Shown: piece after piece, positions 15,441 through 25,200 of the stretch
Position numbering within the stretch: the stretch's first letter is position 1
Layout of the letters: each line of letters opens with the position of its first letter
Assembly (NCBI GenBank): GCA_018644725.1
Contig: JABGPZ010000070.1
Location: 1-39,800, forward strand
Reading direction: 5' to 3'
DNA length: 39,800 nt
From: Phycisphaerales bacterium
Lineage (GTDB): Bacteria; Planctomycetota; Phycisphaerae; SM23-33
Notes under the pieces: generated by a model
The model's database searches: none
What the model was told of the DNA's origin: nothing
Seen by the model: only the letters and a program-made list of their open reading frames with translations
Program-made: the position numbers and the translations under genes

Positions 15441-16820
15441 ATGAAGAAACTCACTATACTGGCCGTTCTGCTCGCCGCCACAACATTGGCCTCGGCCGCA
15501 GACACCACATCAGCCCTGCTCAAAGGCGTCTACAAAAAGTACGCCACCTCCGTGGCAATGGGACGCTTGGAGATCAAAAACGAAGCGGGAACCACCGCGC
15601 AGACCGGCACGGCCGTCTGCATCCGCAAAGACGGGCTCTACCTCGTCAGCGGTCTGAACGGAAGCTTCAATATCGAGAACCTTGACAATTGCAAACTGAT
15701 CTTCCCCGGTCAAAACCGCAAAACCATCACCGCCTCGTTCATCGGCTTCGATCCGCTGACCGGGCTGGGCTTTCTTCAAGCGTCCAAAGCAGAAGCCCAC
15801 ACGCACACGCCGGTCCCCTTCCAAGCCAAAAGCGCCGCGACCGTCGGCGACAAAGTTCTCTCGCTGGGCCTGAGCACCACCGACGCGGCAATAACCCCGA
15901 CCCTCGGCGTGGCCTACATCGCCAGCGTCCATCGCGTCCCCAACCTCCAAATCCATGTCACGGGCGGTACGCTGACCTCGGCGGGCTCGGTCGTGTTCAA
16001 CACCTCCGGCCAGGCGATCGGCCTGGTTCTCAGCCAACCCTGGACCCCCCACCTCATGCCCAACCGCAACGGCGGCACGGCAAACATGCCCCTTCGGAAT
16101 CAGGAAGCGACGAGCAACTTCACGCCCGTGGAAGAATTCGTCTTCGCCCTCGCTGCCCCTCCCAAGGGGATGCGCCGGATGCCGTGGATCGGCGTGGGAA
16201 GCTACTCCGTCGTTCACGAAGACTACGCACCGAAGGGCAAGAAGCTCACCAGCCCCGCCGTCAAACTCGACAGCGTGATCCCCGGCGACCCGGCCGACAC
16301 GGCGGGCATCCGCAACGGCGAAATGATTGTCTCGCTGAACGGCAAAGTCCTGCCGACCTTCGCCAATAACGCACTGCTCACCCGCTGGCTGGTCCACCAG
16401 ATCGGCCGCGCCGGCAGCTCGAAAATCTCGCTGGGCATCCTCTCCACCGCCGGCGTACGCAGAACCGTCCAGCTCCAACCCGTTCCGATCCGCAAGCTTC
16501 CCGCCGAAGCCGTGAAGGTCTACAACAAGGTGTTGGGACTGCTGGCGCGTGAAAAGGTCTTCCTCGACAGCTTCCTCGACAAATCCCCCACCGCCAAAAT
16601 CCCGGGCCTGCTGGTCATCGGGGTTGGCCGCGGAACGCCCTGTGCCCTCGCCGGGCTGCGCGTGGGTGATGTCATCGTGGGAATCGGCACTAAGCCGGTC
16701 TCCTCGGCCGACGCCGCCAAGACCCTCATGAACGCCGCACAAAAAGCGAGCAAGCCCGTACGCTTCACCGTCAAACGCGGAACCAATACCGAAATCATCA
16801 CGGTCCGCTTCCCCAGCTAA
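15441..16820 (+). CDS. Exported HtrA/DegP-like PDZ protein with a degenerate protease domain
   Basis: This 459-residue protein has a signal peptide (1-19, cleavage after ASA), a trypsin-like domain (about 50-200) and two PDZ domains (about 245-345 and 375-459). The protease region can be followed against DegP, but the key residues are changed. The His position (DegP 'TNNHVV') reads VSGLNG (69-74), the Asp position ('SDIAL') reads TGLGF (107-111), and 'GNSGG' reads TSAGS (179-183), keeping only a Ser. It is therefore probably not a protease but an envelope scaffold, chaperone or inhibitor. AAGGAG is 6 bases before ATG 15441; the adjoining ATG 15438 is possible. The next gene follows after 63 bases in the same direction. 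Confidence 0.75.
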   Translation: MKKLTILAVLLAATTLASAADTTSALLKGVYKKYATSVAMGRLEIKNEAGTTAQTGTAVCIRKDGLYLVSGLNGSFNIENLDNCKLIFPGQNRKTITASFIGFDPLTGLGFLQASKAEAHTHTPVPFQAKSAATVGDKVLSLGLSTTDAAITPTLGVAYIASVHRVPNLQIHVTGGTLTSAGSVVFNTSGQAIGLVLSQPWTPHLMPNRNGGTANMPLRNQEATSNFTPVEEFVFALAAPPKGMRRMPWIGVGSYSVVHEDYAPKGKKLTSPAVKLDSVIPGDPADTAGIRNGEMIVSLNGKVLPTFANNALLTRWLVHQIGRAGSSKISLGILSTAGVRRTVQLQPVPIRKLPAEAVKVYNKVLGLLAREKVFLDSFLDKSPTAKIPGLLVIGVGRGTPCALAGLRVGDVIVGIGTKPVSSADAAKTLMNAAQKASKPVRFTVKRGTNTEIITVRFPS

Positions 16821-16883
16821 CGATACCCCCATCCACCGCCCGGCGCAGACCCTCTGCGTCGGGCATGGTTTTGGAGAATTGCC

Positions 16884-19397
16884 ATGTCCCGCCGGCTTGT
16901 CCTATTTCTCGTTTGCGCCGTCACTGGCGTTGGTCCTGCCATGGCCGAGTCCCCGAGCCAGGTCTTTTCCCGCTCGTTGCGCAAGTCCGCACAGCAGCTG
17001 CTCGTCACGCCCGACTCGCCTTGGCGCGCCGCCCGGATTCTGGCGATCAGCGAATTGCTCCACGAACTCGCGCCCAACGATCCCGACTCCCTTCGCTTCT
17101 GGTCGGACCTCTGCCAAACACGACAGAACTATGCCCTCGCCGCACAAGCCGAAGCGAAACTCTTCGAGATCCGCCCCTATTGCCATGCCACGTTCAACCG
17201 CTGGGTGGACTACACCCTTCAGACCCTCCAAACCGCCGACGAACGATTGGCGTTTCTGGCTAAACTCTCCGCCGACAAAACCGCCTACTCCCCGGCCATG
17301 CGCGCTGAAGCACTCCTTCGCACGTCCGAAATCAATCTTCGCCGTGGCGGAAAAGCACTCGCGCTCAAATCCGTTGAATCGGCGCTACACCTCTCGCCCT
17401 ATCACCCCAACGCATTGCTGACGCGCCTGAAGCTCACCGAAACCCCCGACCTGAAACTCCGCATGGAAACCATGCTCGCGCTCTATCAACACAACCCTCG
17501 TGCTTGGTGGGTTCTGCGCAGCATCGCCAGCGAATGCGCCAAGGCCGGCCTGCACAAACGCGCCGCCACCTTCTACAAACACGCCTGGAACACTCACACG
17601 CCCAAACGCAGCATCAACTATGCCCCGCCGGAGTTCGCCAACGATTACATTTCGGCAACCTTGGATGACGGAAACGCTGTGCTCGTGAACACCCTGTTTG
17701 GCACGACCACCTCGCGCTATTCCCGCAACCGCGCCTTCCTGAGTTTGATGCACGAAACCTTCCGCATCACAGGCAACAAGTCTCGCTGCACCACGACCCG
17801 GCGGCTGCTCTACCAAATTCACCATGCGCGCCTCACCACGACCGGGGCACTGGCCAAGACACCGCCCAAGACACCCACCTCCAAAGCCGCGCGCATTGCC
17901 GCGCTCGAGGAAATGGCGTGGTTCTGTCTGCTGTGTGACGAGGCTCCGCTGGAATCTCTTCGCTACGCCCGCCGCGCCCAACTCCTCGGCGGAAACGCCA
18001 AGGCCATGACGCTGTTGATTGGCTGTGGCGAGCTCAAAGCGGGCAACTCCGCCGGCCGAGGCAAACTTCTGCCACTCAGCAAAACCTCGGCGATGGCCTG
18101 CGCCTATCTCGCCGAATACTATCTCACCAAAGACGAAACAACCCGCGCGAAAACGATGCTCCAGCAGGGCATGGCACTACCGCGCACAGGCCGGGCCTGG
18201 CGCAAACTGGCACTGATTGCGCGCCAGCAAAAAATCACCACCCCCGAGGCCAAGACCGCCCCAGCCGTTTCGGCCTTTCTGGACCGCCTCGACCCGCGCC
18301 TTGTGGAAATGGGCCTCAACGCCGAAGCCCAGGTCGAAGTCAATATCAAACTCTCCAACATCAAAATGGTCGTGGGCGATCCACTCTATGCCACGGTCAC
18401 GCTGAAAAACATCGCCCCCCTGCCGATCAGTCTCGGCCAATCCGGGATGATCGACACACGCGTTGCGCTTCGGGTCAACATCCAGAACCGTGACAGCCTG
18501 GTCTTCAGCAACGTCCCCATGCTCATCCTCAACGCGCCGCTCTATCTTCAACCCGGCGACACCGTCCTCGGCAAGATCCGCCTTGATCCGGGCGGAATTT
18601 CCACCTATCTCACCGCCAACCCGCTCCGTCGGATTCCGCTGGTGGTCCATAGCCTGCTTTCGCCCACGCCGTCGCGCCGCGGGGTCACCAGTGCCCTGCC
18701 CTCCCTTCAGCCCGCCATCGGCCAAACCACACGCTTTGGGTTGCTGCCCAATGTCGAAAGCACCATCGACTTTCTCCCGGCGGAATCCTACATCAAAGGC
18801 ATCACGCTTCTTCAAAGTGTACAACGCAGCAAATCGCTCGCCTCGCGCATCCGGGCAGCCCGCCAAGTCGGGTCACTGCTGTGCTGGTTGGGGAAAGTCA
18901 AGGCCAAGCGCCAAACCATGCCCCGCACACTCAAAGATGCAGTCCAGCTCCAACCGCTGGTGAACCTCGCGCGGGTAAGCCTCCAAGACACCTCGCCGCT
19001 GGTCCGGGCAGAAATGCTCGTCGCCCTTCAGCCCAGCGCCGACGAACCCAAAATCCTGAGCCTCACGGGCCTGGTCTTTGAAGACCCGTCGCCATGGGTA
19101 CGCTTCCGCGCGGTCGAGTTGCTGGGCGTGTCGACACTCAAGGGCTGCGAAAGCATGCTCGCCATGTTCGCCAAGGATTCCGACGCCCACGTCCGCCGCT
19201 TGGCCGAGTTGCTGCTCCGTCAGAAAACCAACGCCGCCAAAGCCAAGGCCGAGGCCGACAAGGCCAAAGCAGCGATGCCCAAAGAATACAAACCCAATCC
19301 TTTACTGGGCACCACCAAACTCCCCGAGTTGCCCAAGGTCGCCAAACCCAAACCGGCCACGGACCCTAAACCGGCTGCTAAGCCCGCTACGAAATAA
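16884..19397 (+). CDS. Exported helical-repeat protein (TPR/HEAT-like), unknown function
   Basis: This 837-residue protein has a signal peptide (1-21, AMA-ES). The first half is a run of amphipathic helices with TPR-like spacing (for example residues 45-170 and 330-440). A beta-rich segment near 485-640 ('VEVNIKLSNIKMVVGDPLYATVTLKN') resembles an Ig-like fold. HEAT-type repeats follow near 700-780 ('LVRAEMLVAL', 'WVRFRAVELLG', 'HVRRLAELLL'), and the end is a Lys/Ala/Pro-rich tail. It probably acts as a periplasmic binding scaffold. GGAG is 8 bases before the ATG. It sits 63 bases downstream of the HtrA-like gene, so the two products may act together. Its last 11 bases overlap the convergent TatD-type gene. 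Confidence 0.7.
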   Translation: MSRRLVLFLVCAVTGVGPAMAESPSQVFSRSLRKSAQQLLVTPDSPWRAARILAISELLHELAPNDPDSLRFWSDLCQTRQNYALAAQAEAKLFEIRPYCHATFNRWVDYTLQTLQTADERLAFLAKLSADKTAYSPAMRAEALLRTSEINLRRGGKALALKSVESALHLSPYHPNALLTRLKLTETPDLKLRMETMLALYQHNPRAWWVLRSIASECAKAGLHKRAATFYKHAWNTHTPKRSINYAPPEFANDYISATLDDGNAVLVNTLFGTTTSRYSRNRAFLSLMHETFRITGNKSRCTTTRRLLYQIHHARLTTTGALAKTPPKTPTSKAARIAALEEMAWFCLLCDEAPLESLRYARRAQLLGGNAKAMTLLIGCGELKAGNSAGRGKLLPLSKTSAMACAYLAEYYLTKDETTRAKTMLQQGMALPRTGRAWRKLALIARQQKITTPEAKTAPAVSAFLDRLDPRLVEMGLNAEAQVEVNIKLSNIKMVVGDPLYATVTLKNIAPLPISLGQSGMIDTRVALRVNIQNRDSLVFSNVPMLILNAPLYLQPGDTVLGKIRLDPGGISTYLTANPLRRIPLVVHSLLSPTPSRRGVTSALPSLQPAIGQTTRFGLLPNVESTIDFLPAESYIKGITLLQSVQRSKSLASRIRAARQVGSLLCWLGKVKAKRQTMPRTLKDAVQLQPLVNLARVSLQDTSPLVRAEMLVALQPSADEPKILSLTGLVFEDPSPWVRFRAVELLGVSTLKGCESMLAMFAKDSDAHVRRLAELLLRQKTNAAKAKAEADKAKAAMPKEYKPNPLLGTTKLPELPKVAKPKPATDPKPAAKPATK

Positions 19398-20190
19398 CCG
19401 GAAACACGCGACAGGAATTTTTATACACCTGCTTGGCCAAGGCTCCGGGGTCTTCTCCCCGGACGGCGGCCATCCCCGCCAGCACCGCCGGAATGTTCGC
19501 CGGTTCACTGCGCGAGGCCACTCGGCAAAATCGTCGCGGCGGGGCAATGTCCGGTGCATCCGTTTCCACCAAAAGCCGATCCTGCGGAACCGCTTGCAAC
19601 GCGGTCTGGGCGCGCAGATGAGTCTCGCGCAAGACATTGCCAGCGAACGAAAACCACGCCCCGCGCCTAGCGAGCGACTCGACCATCTCTGCCGGCCCGC
19701 CATACGCATGCAACACAAACCGCTCCAGCGGCGGCAGATCGTCCAGCACCTCCTCCAGCCATCCCCACGCCTGGACGCAGTGAATCACCGCAACCCGGCC
19801 AAGCGTCGCCGCCAGTGTCCACTGCGCGCGAAACGCACACTCCTGAGCCCCGCGGTCCACGGGTTCTTTCCAGCGGTCCAGGCCAATCTCTCCCACGGGC
19901 GCATCGGGCCACCGACGCAAGACGGCCTCCAGCTTGTCGAGCCAATTCTCCTGCGCCTGGGCGACCGCCCATGGGTGCAATCCGAAACAGGGAACAATGG
20001 TCAGCGGCCATTCTCGTCGTGCCAGCGCTTCCACGTCGGCCCAGTCGGCATCGCCACTTGCGCAACACGCCACAGCCATCACACCACACGACGACGCCAC
20101 ACGAAGGCACTCTTCCAGATCGGCCGAAAAGGTCTCATCCGCGAGATGAGCATGAACATCAAAATACGGTTGGGTTGTCAGCGAGGTCAC
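19387..20190 (-). CDS. TatD-family metal-dependent hydrolase
   Basis: This 267-residue protein has the size of TatD-type (beta/alpha)8-barrel nucleases, which use divalent metals for 3'-5' exonuclease or related hydrolysis. Metal-binding motifs are in order: HAH (13-15) near the start, 'CFGLHPW', 'VGEIGLDRW' (Glu ligand), 'VAVIHC', 'FVLHAYGG' and 'LLVETDAPD' (Asp ligand). Translation most likely starts at GTG 20190, whose GTGA overlaps the TGA stop of the upstream lipoprotein gene, a sign of coupling. The frame is open upstream but only as a shadow of that gene. It ends inside the convergent gene 16884-19397. Confidence 0.88.
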   Translation of the reverse strand: MTSLTTQPYFDVHAHLADETFSADLEECLRVASSCGVMAVACCASGDADWADVEALARREWPLTIVPCFGLHPWAVAQAQENWLDKLEAVLRRWPDAPVGEIGLDRWKEPVDRGAQECAFRAQWTLAATLGRVAVIHCVQAWGWLEEVLDDLPPLERFVLHAYGGPAEMVESLARRGAWFSFAGNVLRETHLRAQTALQAVPQDRLLVETDAPDIAPPRRFCRVASRSEPANIPAVLAGMAAVRGEDPGALAKQVYKNSCRVFPVIS

Positions 20191-21752
20191 AGCCCCGGCC
20201 GCACCACCGGCTGCATCGTCCCGCTGACCGTCACGTCTACTTTCGTCCCGCCGCGCGAGAGGGTATCGATCACGAACAGCGCCGAGCCATCCGCCAGCAA
20301 TTCCACCGTGTCCACAATTCCGCCCTCGACACGAACCGTCGGCGACGTTTTCCACGGGCCCATCACCCGCAGAACACAATTGCCCAGCGTGCCCTGCTTG
20401 GCGCGGAGCGTAAAGCGGCATTGGCCATTGCGCCCGCCGACGACATAGCACCCTTGGGATTCGTCAAAGGCGTCGCCCATCACGTCGCCCGGGACATATA
20501 CATATTTCCCGTAGCGTACTTCGAGCTTGGCCGGGGACAGGTAGTGCGCGAATTGCGTCTTGGCCGAGTCCGTCGGCGCGTGGAGATAGCACCACCGCCG
20601 CACCGGGCCGACATGGCGCCCTGCGGTCCACTCGTCGGACACCGTCTTGCGCGTCGACCAGGCCGCCTCGCGGGGCAACTTGATCCGAAGCGACTGCATC
20701 AGATCGCCGCCGGAATTGTTCATCGCCAGCTCGGTCACCCAGCGCCCATCGGAATAAAACGTCCAGCGGCTACGGAGATAGCGCGTCGAAACGCCAGACC
20801 ACGCACCGTGGCGCAGCGGGAACAACGCCGAAGATTCCATACGAAGGCGAATCCGGTTGGACTCGATAATCTTGATTTGCCCAACGCGGTAGAGCCCGAG
20901 AGAATCGCTCACCGCGCGCGTGGGCGTCTCGCCCCGGCCACACAAAATCGACGGGGCCATCGCGCCAATCCGCCACAGGCCGTCCTCGCCACGCTCAATG
21001 CGAAGCGGGTCCTTCCACCCCCCAAGGCGAAGCGCGTAATCCCCGCCCCAGGTCCACAGGCCAACTTTCGCGGGGGTCGATTTGATCCGGCGGGAATTGT
21101 CCAGCAGCAAAATATCGTCGAAGCGCACCGTCAGCGGCACGGTCAGGTTGGTGCAGCGAATCGTAATGCCCGTGATCGCGCGGATGTCGAATCGCCCGAG
21201 GTTGGTCAGGCGTTTGAGTTCGGTCAGCCCCAGCTTTACGTCGTTCCAGCCCGGGCCCAACAGCGACCGCGGCGAGGTCCACGCGCCTTGGCGGCTGTGG
21301 AAGGTCAGTTGCAAATCGTCACGACGTTGGGGAAGTTGCACGGAGAGTTGGATCAGCCAATAGTCGCTGGCATCGAGGGGTTGGGGGAAATTGAATCGGA
21401 CCGACTCGCCCCGCCAAAGTTGCGCTTCGAGGGCACCCCGGCCGCTACGAGCCTGGGTAGACAGGCGCAGTGTACTGTGGCCTGTGCTCGGCTCGACCGT
21501 GAACCAGTCCAGTTGCCGTTTGACGTCTTGGTCTCCGCGGTGTTCAAAGTCCGCCATCGACAAAAACTCGCCCAGCCGCAATGTGGGATGAGCGCGGTCT
21601 TGCTCTTGGACAATCTGTACGTCGCTCTTCACGGGCAATCCGGCCGAGGGCGACGGCGGCGGAAGCTCGACCGGTCCGGGCACACGACATCCCGCGATGC
21701 ATAGCAGCATCACAATCAACACACCAACCCCAGTTTGCCGGACGTGGTCCAT
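20187..21752 (-). CDS. Lipoprotein of unknown function with a jelly-roll-like N-terminal domain
   Basis: This 521-residue protein has a clear lipoprotein signal: hydrophobic helix (11-19) then IAGC with Cys22. After a Pro-rich linker, residues about 60-220 look like a carbohydrate-binding-module jelly roll ('MADFEH', 'WLIQLSVQLP', 'GWNDVKLGLTEL', 'RFDDILLLD'), a pattern common in secreted planctomycete proteins. The remaining part is beta-rich and unassigned; it could be an extracellular sugar-binding or polysaccharide-active fold. No catalytic motif was recognised. GAGGAG lies 7 bases before ATG 21752; the frame opens at TTG 21767 but that lacks a ribosome site. Its stop overlaps the start of the TatD-type gene. 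Confidence 0.75.
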   Translation of the reverse strand: MDHVRQTGVGVLIVMLLCIAGCRVPGPVELPPPSPSAGLPVKSDVQIVQEQDRAHPTLRLGEFLSMADFEHRGDQDVKRQLDWFTVEPSTGHSTLRLSTQARSGRGALEAQLWRGESVRFNFPQPLDASDYWLIQLSVQLPQRRDDLQLTFHSRQGAWTSPRSLLGPGWNDVKLGLTELKRLTNLGRFDIRAITGITIRCTNLTVPLTVRFDDILLLDNSRRIKSTPAKVGLWTWGGDYALRLGGWKDPLRIERGEDGLWRIGAMAPSILCGRGETPTRAVSDSLGLYRVGQIKIIESNRIRLRMESSALFPLRHGAWSGVSTRYLRSRWTFYSDGRWVTELAMNNSGGDLMQSLRIKLPREAAWSTRKTVSDEWTAGRHVGPVRRWCYLHAPTDSAKTQFAHYLSPAKLEVRYGKYVYVPGDVMGDAFDESQGCYVVGGRNGQCRFTLRAKQGTLGNCVLRVMGPWKTSPTVRVEGGIVDTVELLADGSALFVIDTLSRGGTKVDVTVSGTMQPVVRPGL

Positions 21753-21776
21753 GCCGAATCTCCTCAATCCGTGAGT

Positions 21777-21827
21777 TTCACGAAAGCGTTTCGTGAATGG
21801 CTTTATTCTGACAATGGTTATACCATT
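21777..21827. promoter_or_regulatory. Two inverted repeats upstream of the 20187-21752 lipoprotein gene
   Basis: TTCACGAAA-GCG-TTTCGTGAA (21777-21797) is a perfect 9-3-9 palindrome ending 25 bases from the lipoprotein ATG. AATGGT-TAT-ACCATT (21813-21827) is a perfect 6-3-6 palindrome that includes a minus-strand TATAAC (21822-21817), a possible -10. The pair has the form of operator sites for a dimeric regulator, or a 5'-leader stem. Confidence 0.5.
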
Positions 21828-21955
21828 TCCGCCGCCGCAAAAGAAAGGGTTTTCTTTTCGATGACAGGAGTGATAAAAAATGGTTCATGGCAGATTAGAG
21901 GGCAGGAGTACCTCATTCGACTCTATGATTCACTCGGCTGGACCGGGTCTGCCTT

Positions 21956-22143
21956 TGCCCTGAAAGGGCAACAGTGTTTAGCCGGGGGCGTGAGCCCCCG
22001 GTGGAGGGCCTCAAGGCAAAGCCCTGAAAGGGCGAAAGAGAAATGTAGGCTCGGTGTTTCTTTCGCCCCTTCGGGGCTCTTTTTATTATGCCTCATTCCG
22101 GGGGCTTACGCCCCCGGCTAAACACTTTCGCGCCTTCGGCGCT
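21956..22143. repeat. Long imperfect inverted-repeat element
   Basis: The 29-base arms at 21973-22001 and 22098-22126 are inverted copies with one mismatch, and each arm is itself a hairpin (CCGGGGGC/GCCCCCGG). Inside, 22021-22040 and 22061-22080 also pair (GCCCT..GGGCGAAAG with CTTTCGCCCC..GGGC). A further GCGCC-TTC-GGCGC hairpin lies at the right edge (22130-22142). There is no open reading frame of note. It resembles the GC-rich palindromic intergenic repeats of planctomycetes, and is probably a non-autonomous repeat family member. Confidence 0.7.
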
Positions 22144-22195
22144 TGAACCAATCCTGTCGCATAAGAATCAATCCCCTCTACTCTGCCATAAACCT

Positions 22196-22225
22196 AAAAA
22201 AAATGCCGCACCCGAAGGTGCGGCA
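22196..22225 (-). terminator. Intrinsic terminator for secDF
   Basis: Stem TGCCGCACC/GGTGCGGCA (22204-22212 with 22217-22225) closes on a four-base loop (CGAA as read on the plus strand). On the minus strand it is followed by eight T (A-run 22196-22203). It starts 22 bases past the secDF stop. Confidence 0.9.
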
Positions 22226-22246
22226 TGTGAATGGTTGCGATGCAGA

Positions 22247-25200
22247 TTATTCCCCGGCGGGCTCTTCCTTGTTGGCGTCGGACATGTCCGCCACCAGAGC
22301 GTGCCGGAAGCCGAGCAGCAGCGGGCTGGCCACGGCGACCGAGGAGTAGGTCCCGAAGAGAATCCCCGCGATCAACGCGAAGCTGTAGCTCTTAATCACG
22401 CCGCCGCCGAGGATGTACATGCTCAGGAGCACGATCAGCGTCGTCAGCGAGGTCAGCACCGTACGCGGGAGCGTCTGGTTGATCGAGCTGTTGATGCACT
22501 GGGCGGTGACATAGTTGCGCTTGCCGCGGTTTTCACGGATCCGGTCGAAGACGACGATGGTGTCGTTGACCGAGTACCCGATGACCGTCAGGATCGCCGC
22601 GACCATCGGCAGGTCGATCTTGAAGACGTCGATGCCGAGGCTCTTGCCGAAGCCGGTTTCACCCAGCCAGTGCGATGCCGCAATCAGCCCGACCACGATC
22701 ATCACGTCGTGAATCAGACACACCACCGCCGCGAGGCCCCACTGGAGCGAGCCGAAGCGCAGCCACAGATAGAACACGATCGCCGCCCAGCTGAGGACGA
22801 TGACGATGATTGTCAGGTTGACGGTTTTGCTGGCATAGCTCGCGTCGTGGACGCTGGCGACCATGGCCTCTTCGCGCTGGAGCGATTCGGTCAACACCGA
22901 GCGTTCGAGAGTCGCAAAGGCCTTACGGGCTGCGGCGTCGAAGGATTGGGTGCTGGCGGGCTTAACCAGAACCAGGAACGAGTCATAGCGGTTAGCAAGC
23001 TTGCCCACCGGGATCACGTCGCAGGGGTTCATCGACGCGTCTTTGAAGTCCGGCTGAAGACGGATGTCGTTGATGCGCTTGGTCATTTCCGCAACGGTCA
23101 GCTTGGGCTTGACATTGTCTACTGCCATGACGTGGGCATTGTTCAGCGCGGTGTATTCCACCTGGCTGTAGTCGTTCTTGAGGGTGGTTTCGACCGCATC
23201 GGTGACCTGGGTCACGCCCGTGTCACTCGCGACCAGCCCCAGAGTGGGAATGGCCTTGGAGGCCACGAAGTCGAAGCTGCACGCCGGACGCGTTTTGAGG
23301 TGGTTGCCGAACGCGTGGGTCAAGACCCGACGAATCAGCGCCGCATTGGTCACCGACGTCGAGACGCGGTAGCTTGCGGGGTGATTGTCAACGAGGTATT
23401 CCAGTTCCGCGCGGTCGAGGTTGGAGTCCTTGTTGGTGTCCGCACCGTCGAACCAGGCAACGCTCTTGCCGGCCTTGGTCCAAGCGGCCTTGGTCACGAC
23501 ATCCGCGCCGTTCTTGGCATACGCCGAAAGAATGGTGTGGACGTAGAGGGTTTCGGGTGCCGTCGTAATGCGCGCAAGACGCAGTTCCTTGCACGAGGCG
23601 ATGTCCGCCTGGAGCGTCGCGAGGCGCTCTTTGCGTGTCCGAATCGAGGTCATCAGATCGCCGTACTGCCCTTCCAGCTCTTGGAATTGCTGGGAGAGGT
23701 TCGAACGCTCCTCGTCACTGACGGCGGAGTCGGTCTTTTGCTTGCGAGCGGTTTCGATCGTGGTCTGGGCCTTGTCGTAGGCCGCCTTGGCTGCGTCGAC
23801 CTTGGTCTTCAGCGCGGTGGCCTCGGCGGTGCGGGTCTTGAGTTCCGCGTCCAACTTGGGCTGTTCGGTCTGGAGTTCCTTGGTCAGGTCCGCGAGATAG
23901 GTCGCGACGGCACCGTTGTCACCGAGGAACTTGCTACGCACCAATTCGTCGGTGGGCAGTTTGCCATCGATCAGGGTGTCGTCGTTGAACACGACAGTGA
24001 CCTTCGCGCCGGCGGAGAATTCCACGCCGAACACGCCACGGCCAACCGACAGCAGGCTCGTGATGCCCATGACCATGAAGGCAAGCGAAATGCCCCAGAA
24101 CATGTAGCGCTTGGTCATCCAGTTGATGTTGAACTTCGGGAAGATCCGAAGCATGGTGATGCGATTTTTCAGCAGGCCCATTTTCGTCAGAGCGGCAAAG
24201 CTCCAGCGCGTAACCACCAGGGCGGTGAACATGCTGAACATTACACCCAGCCCCAGCGTCACCGCAAAGCCGCGCACGCGGTTCATGCCGACGGCTTCGA
24301 GGACGTAGTAGAGGAATGCACACACCAACAGCGTCGTGACGTTCGCATCGAAAATCGCGCTGAAGGCCTGTTCGTAAGCGTTCTTGATCGCCATGGGCGT
24401 GCTCAATCCGCGTTCCTGTTCTTCGCGGAAACGTTCAAAGATCAGCACGTTGGCATCCACGGCCATACCGATCGTCAGGATCAGACCGGCGATGCCCGGG
24501 AGGGACAACTCAACCTGGAAGAGGCTCATCGCGCCGAGCACGAACACCATGTTCAGCACCAAGGCCGACACAGCGATCAGGCCGTTGAAGAGGTAATACA
24601 CGAGCATGAACACGGCCACGGCCAGCAGGCCGTAAATCGCCGAGTTGACGCCTTTGACGAGGTTCGCGCCACCGATTTCGGCACCGAAGACTTCTTCGCT
24701 GACGGGCTCGGGGTTGATCTTGCCCGGCATGCGCCCGGCTTCGAGGATCCGACACAGCGCGTCCACTTCTGCGGCGGTGAAATTACCAGTGATAATTCCG
24801 CGGTCGCTGATGGTCGACTGAATCGTAGGCGCAGAGTACACTTGGCCGTCAAGAAGAATCGCCATTGCCCGATTGGTGTTGTTACGGGTGAGCGTCTCCA
24901 TTTTATGCGCGCCGCGTTGATCAAACGCAAAGTGGACCGCCCAACCGGTATTCGAGTTGTTCCGGCCACGCCGTGCGCTGGTCAGTTGCCAGTCTTGGCT
25001 GGGATCAACGCCAGGCTCGTGGATGAAACGCTCACTGCGGCGGTTGCTCAGCAGGATGTAGTTCTTGCCGGCGTAGCTGTAGTTGATGAACTGATCGACG
25101 TTCATGTCGTCCCGTGCGGGATACCATGCGAAGTCGTCCTGCTTGATACGCAGTGCGTCCGGGCCGTTGAGTTCGAGGTTGTTTTCGTAGCCACGGATAT

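Noticed and set aside
21735-22121. A 128-codon plus-strand frame over the inverted-repeat element
   Set aside because: It reads through the hairpin arms and the lipoprotein promoter region; no family resemblance and no ribosome site.
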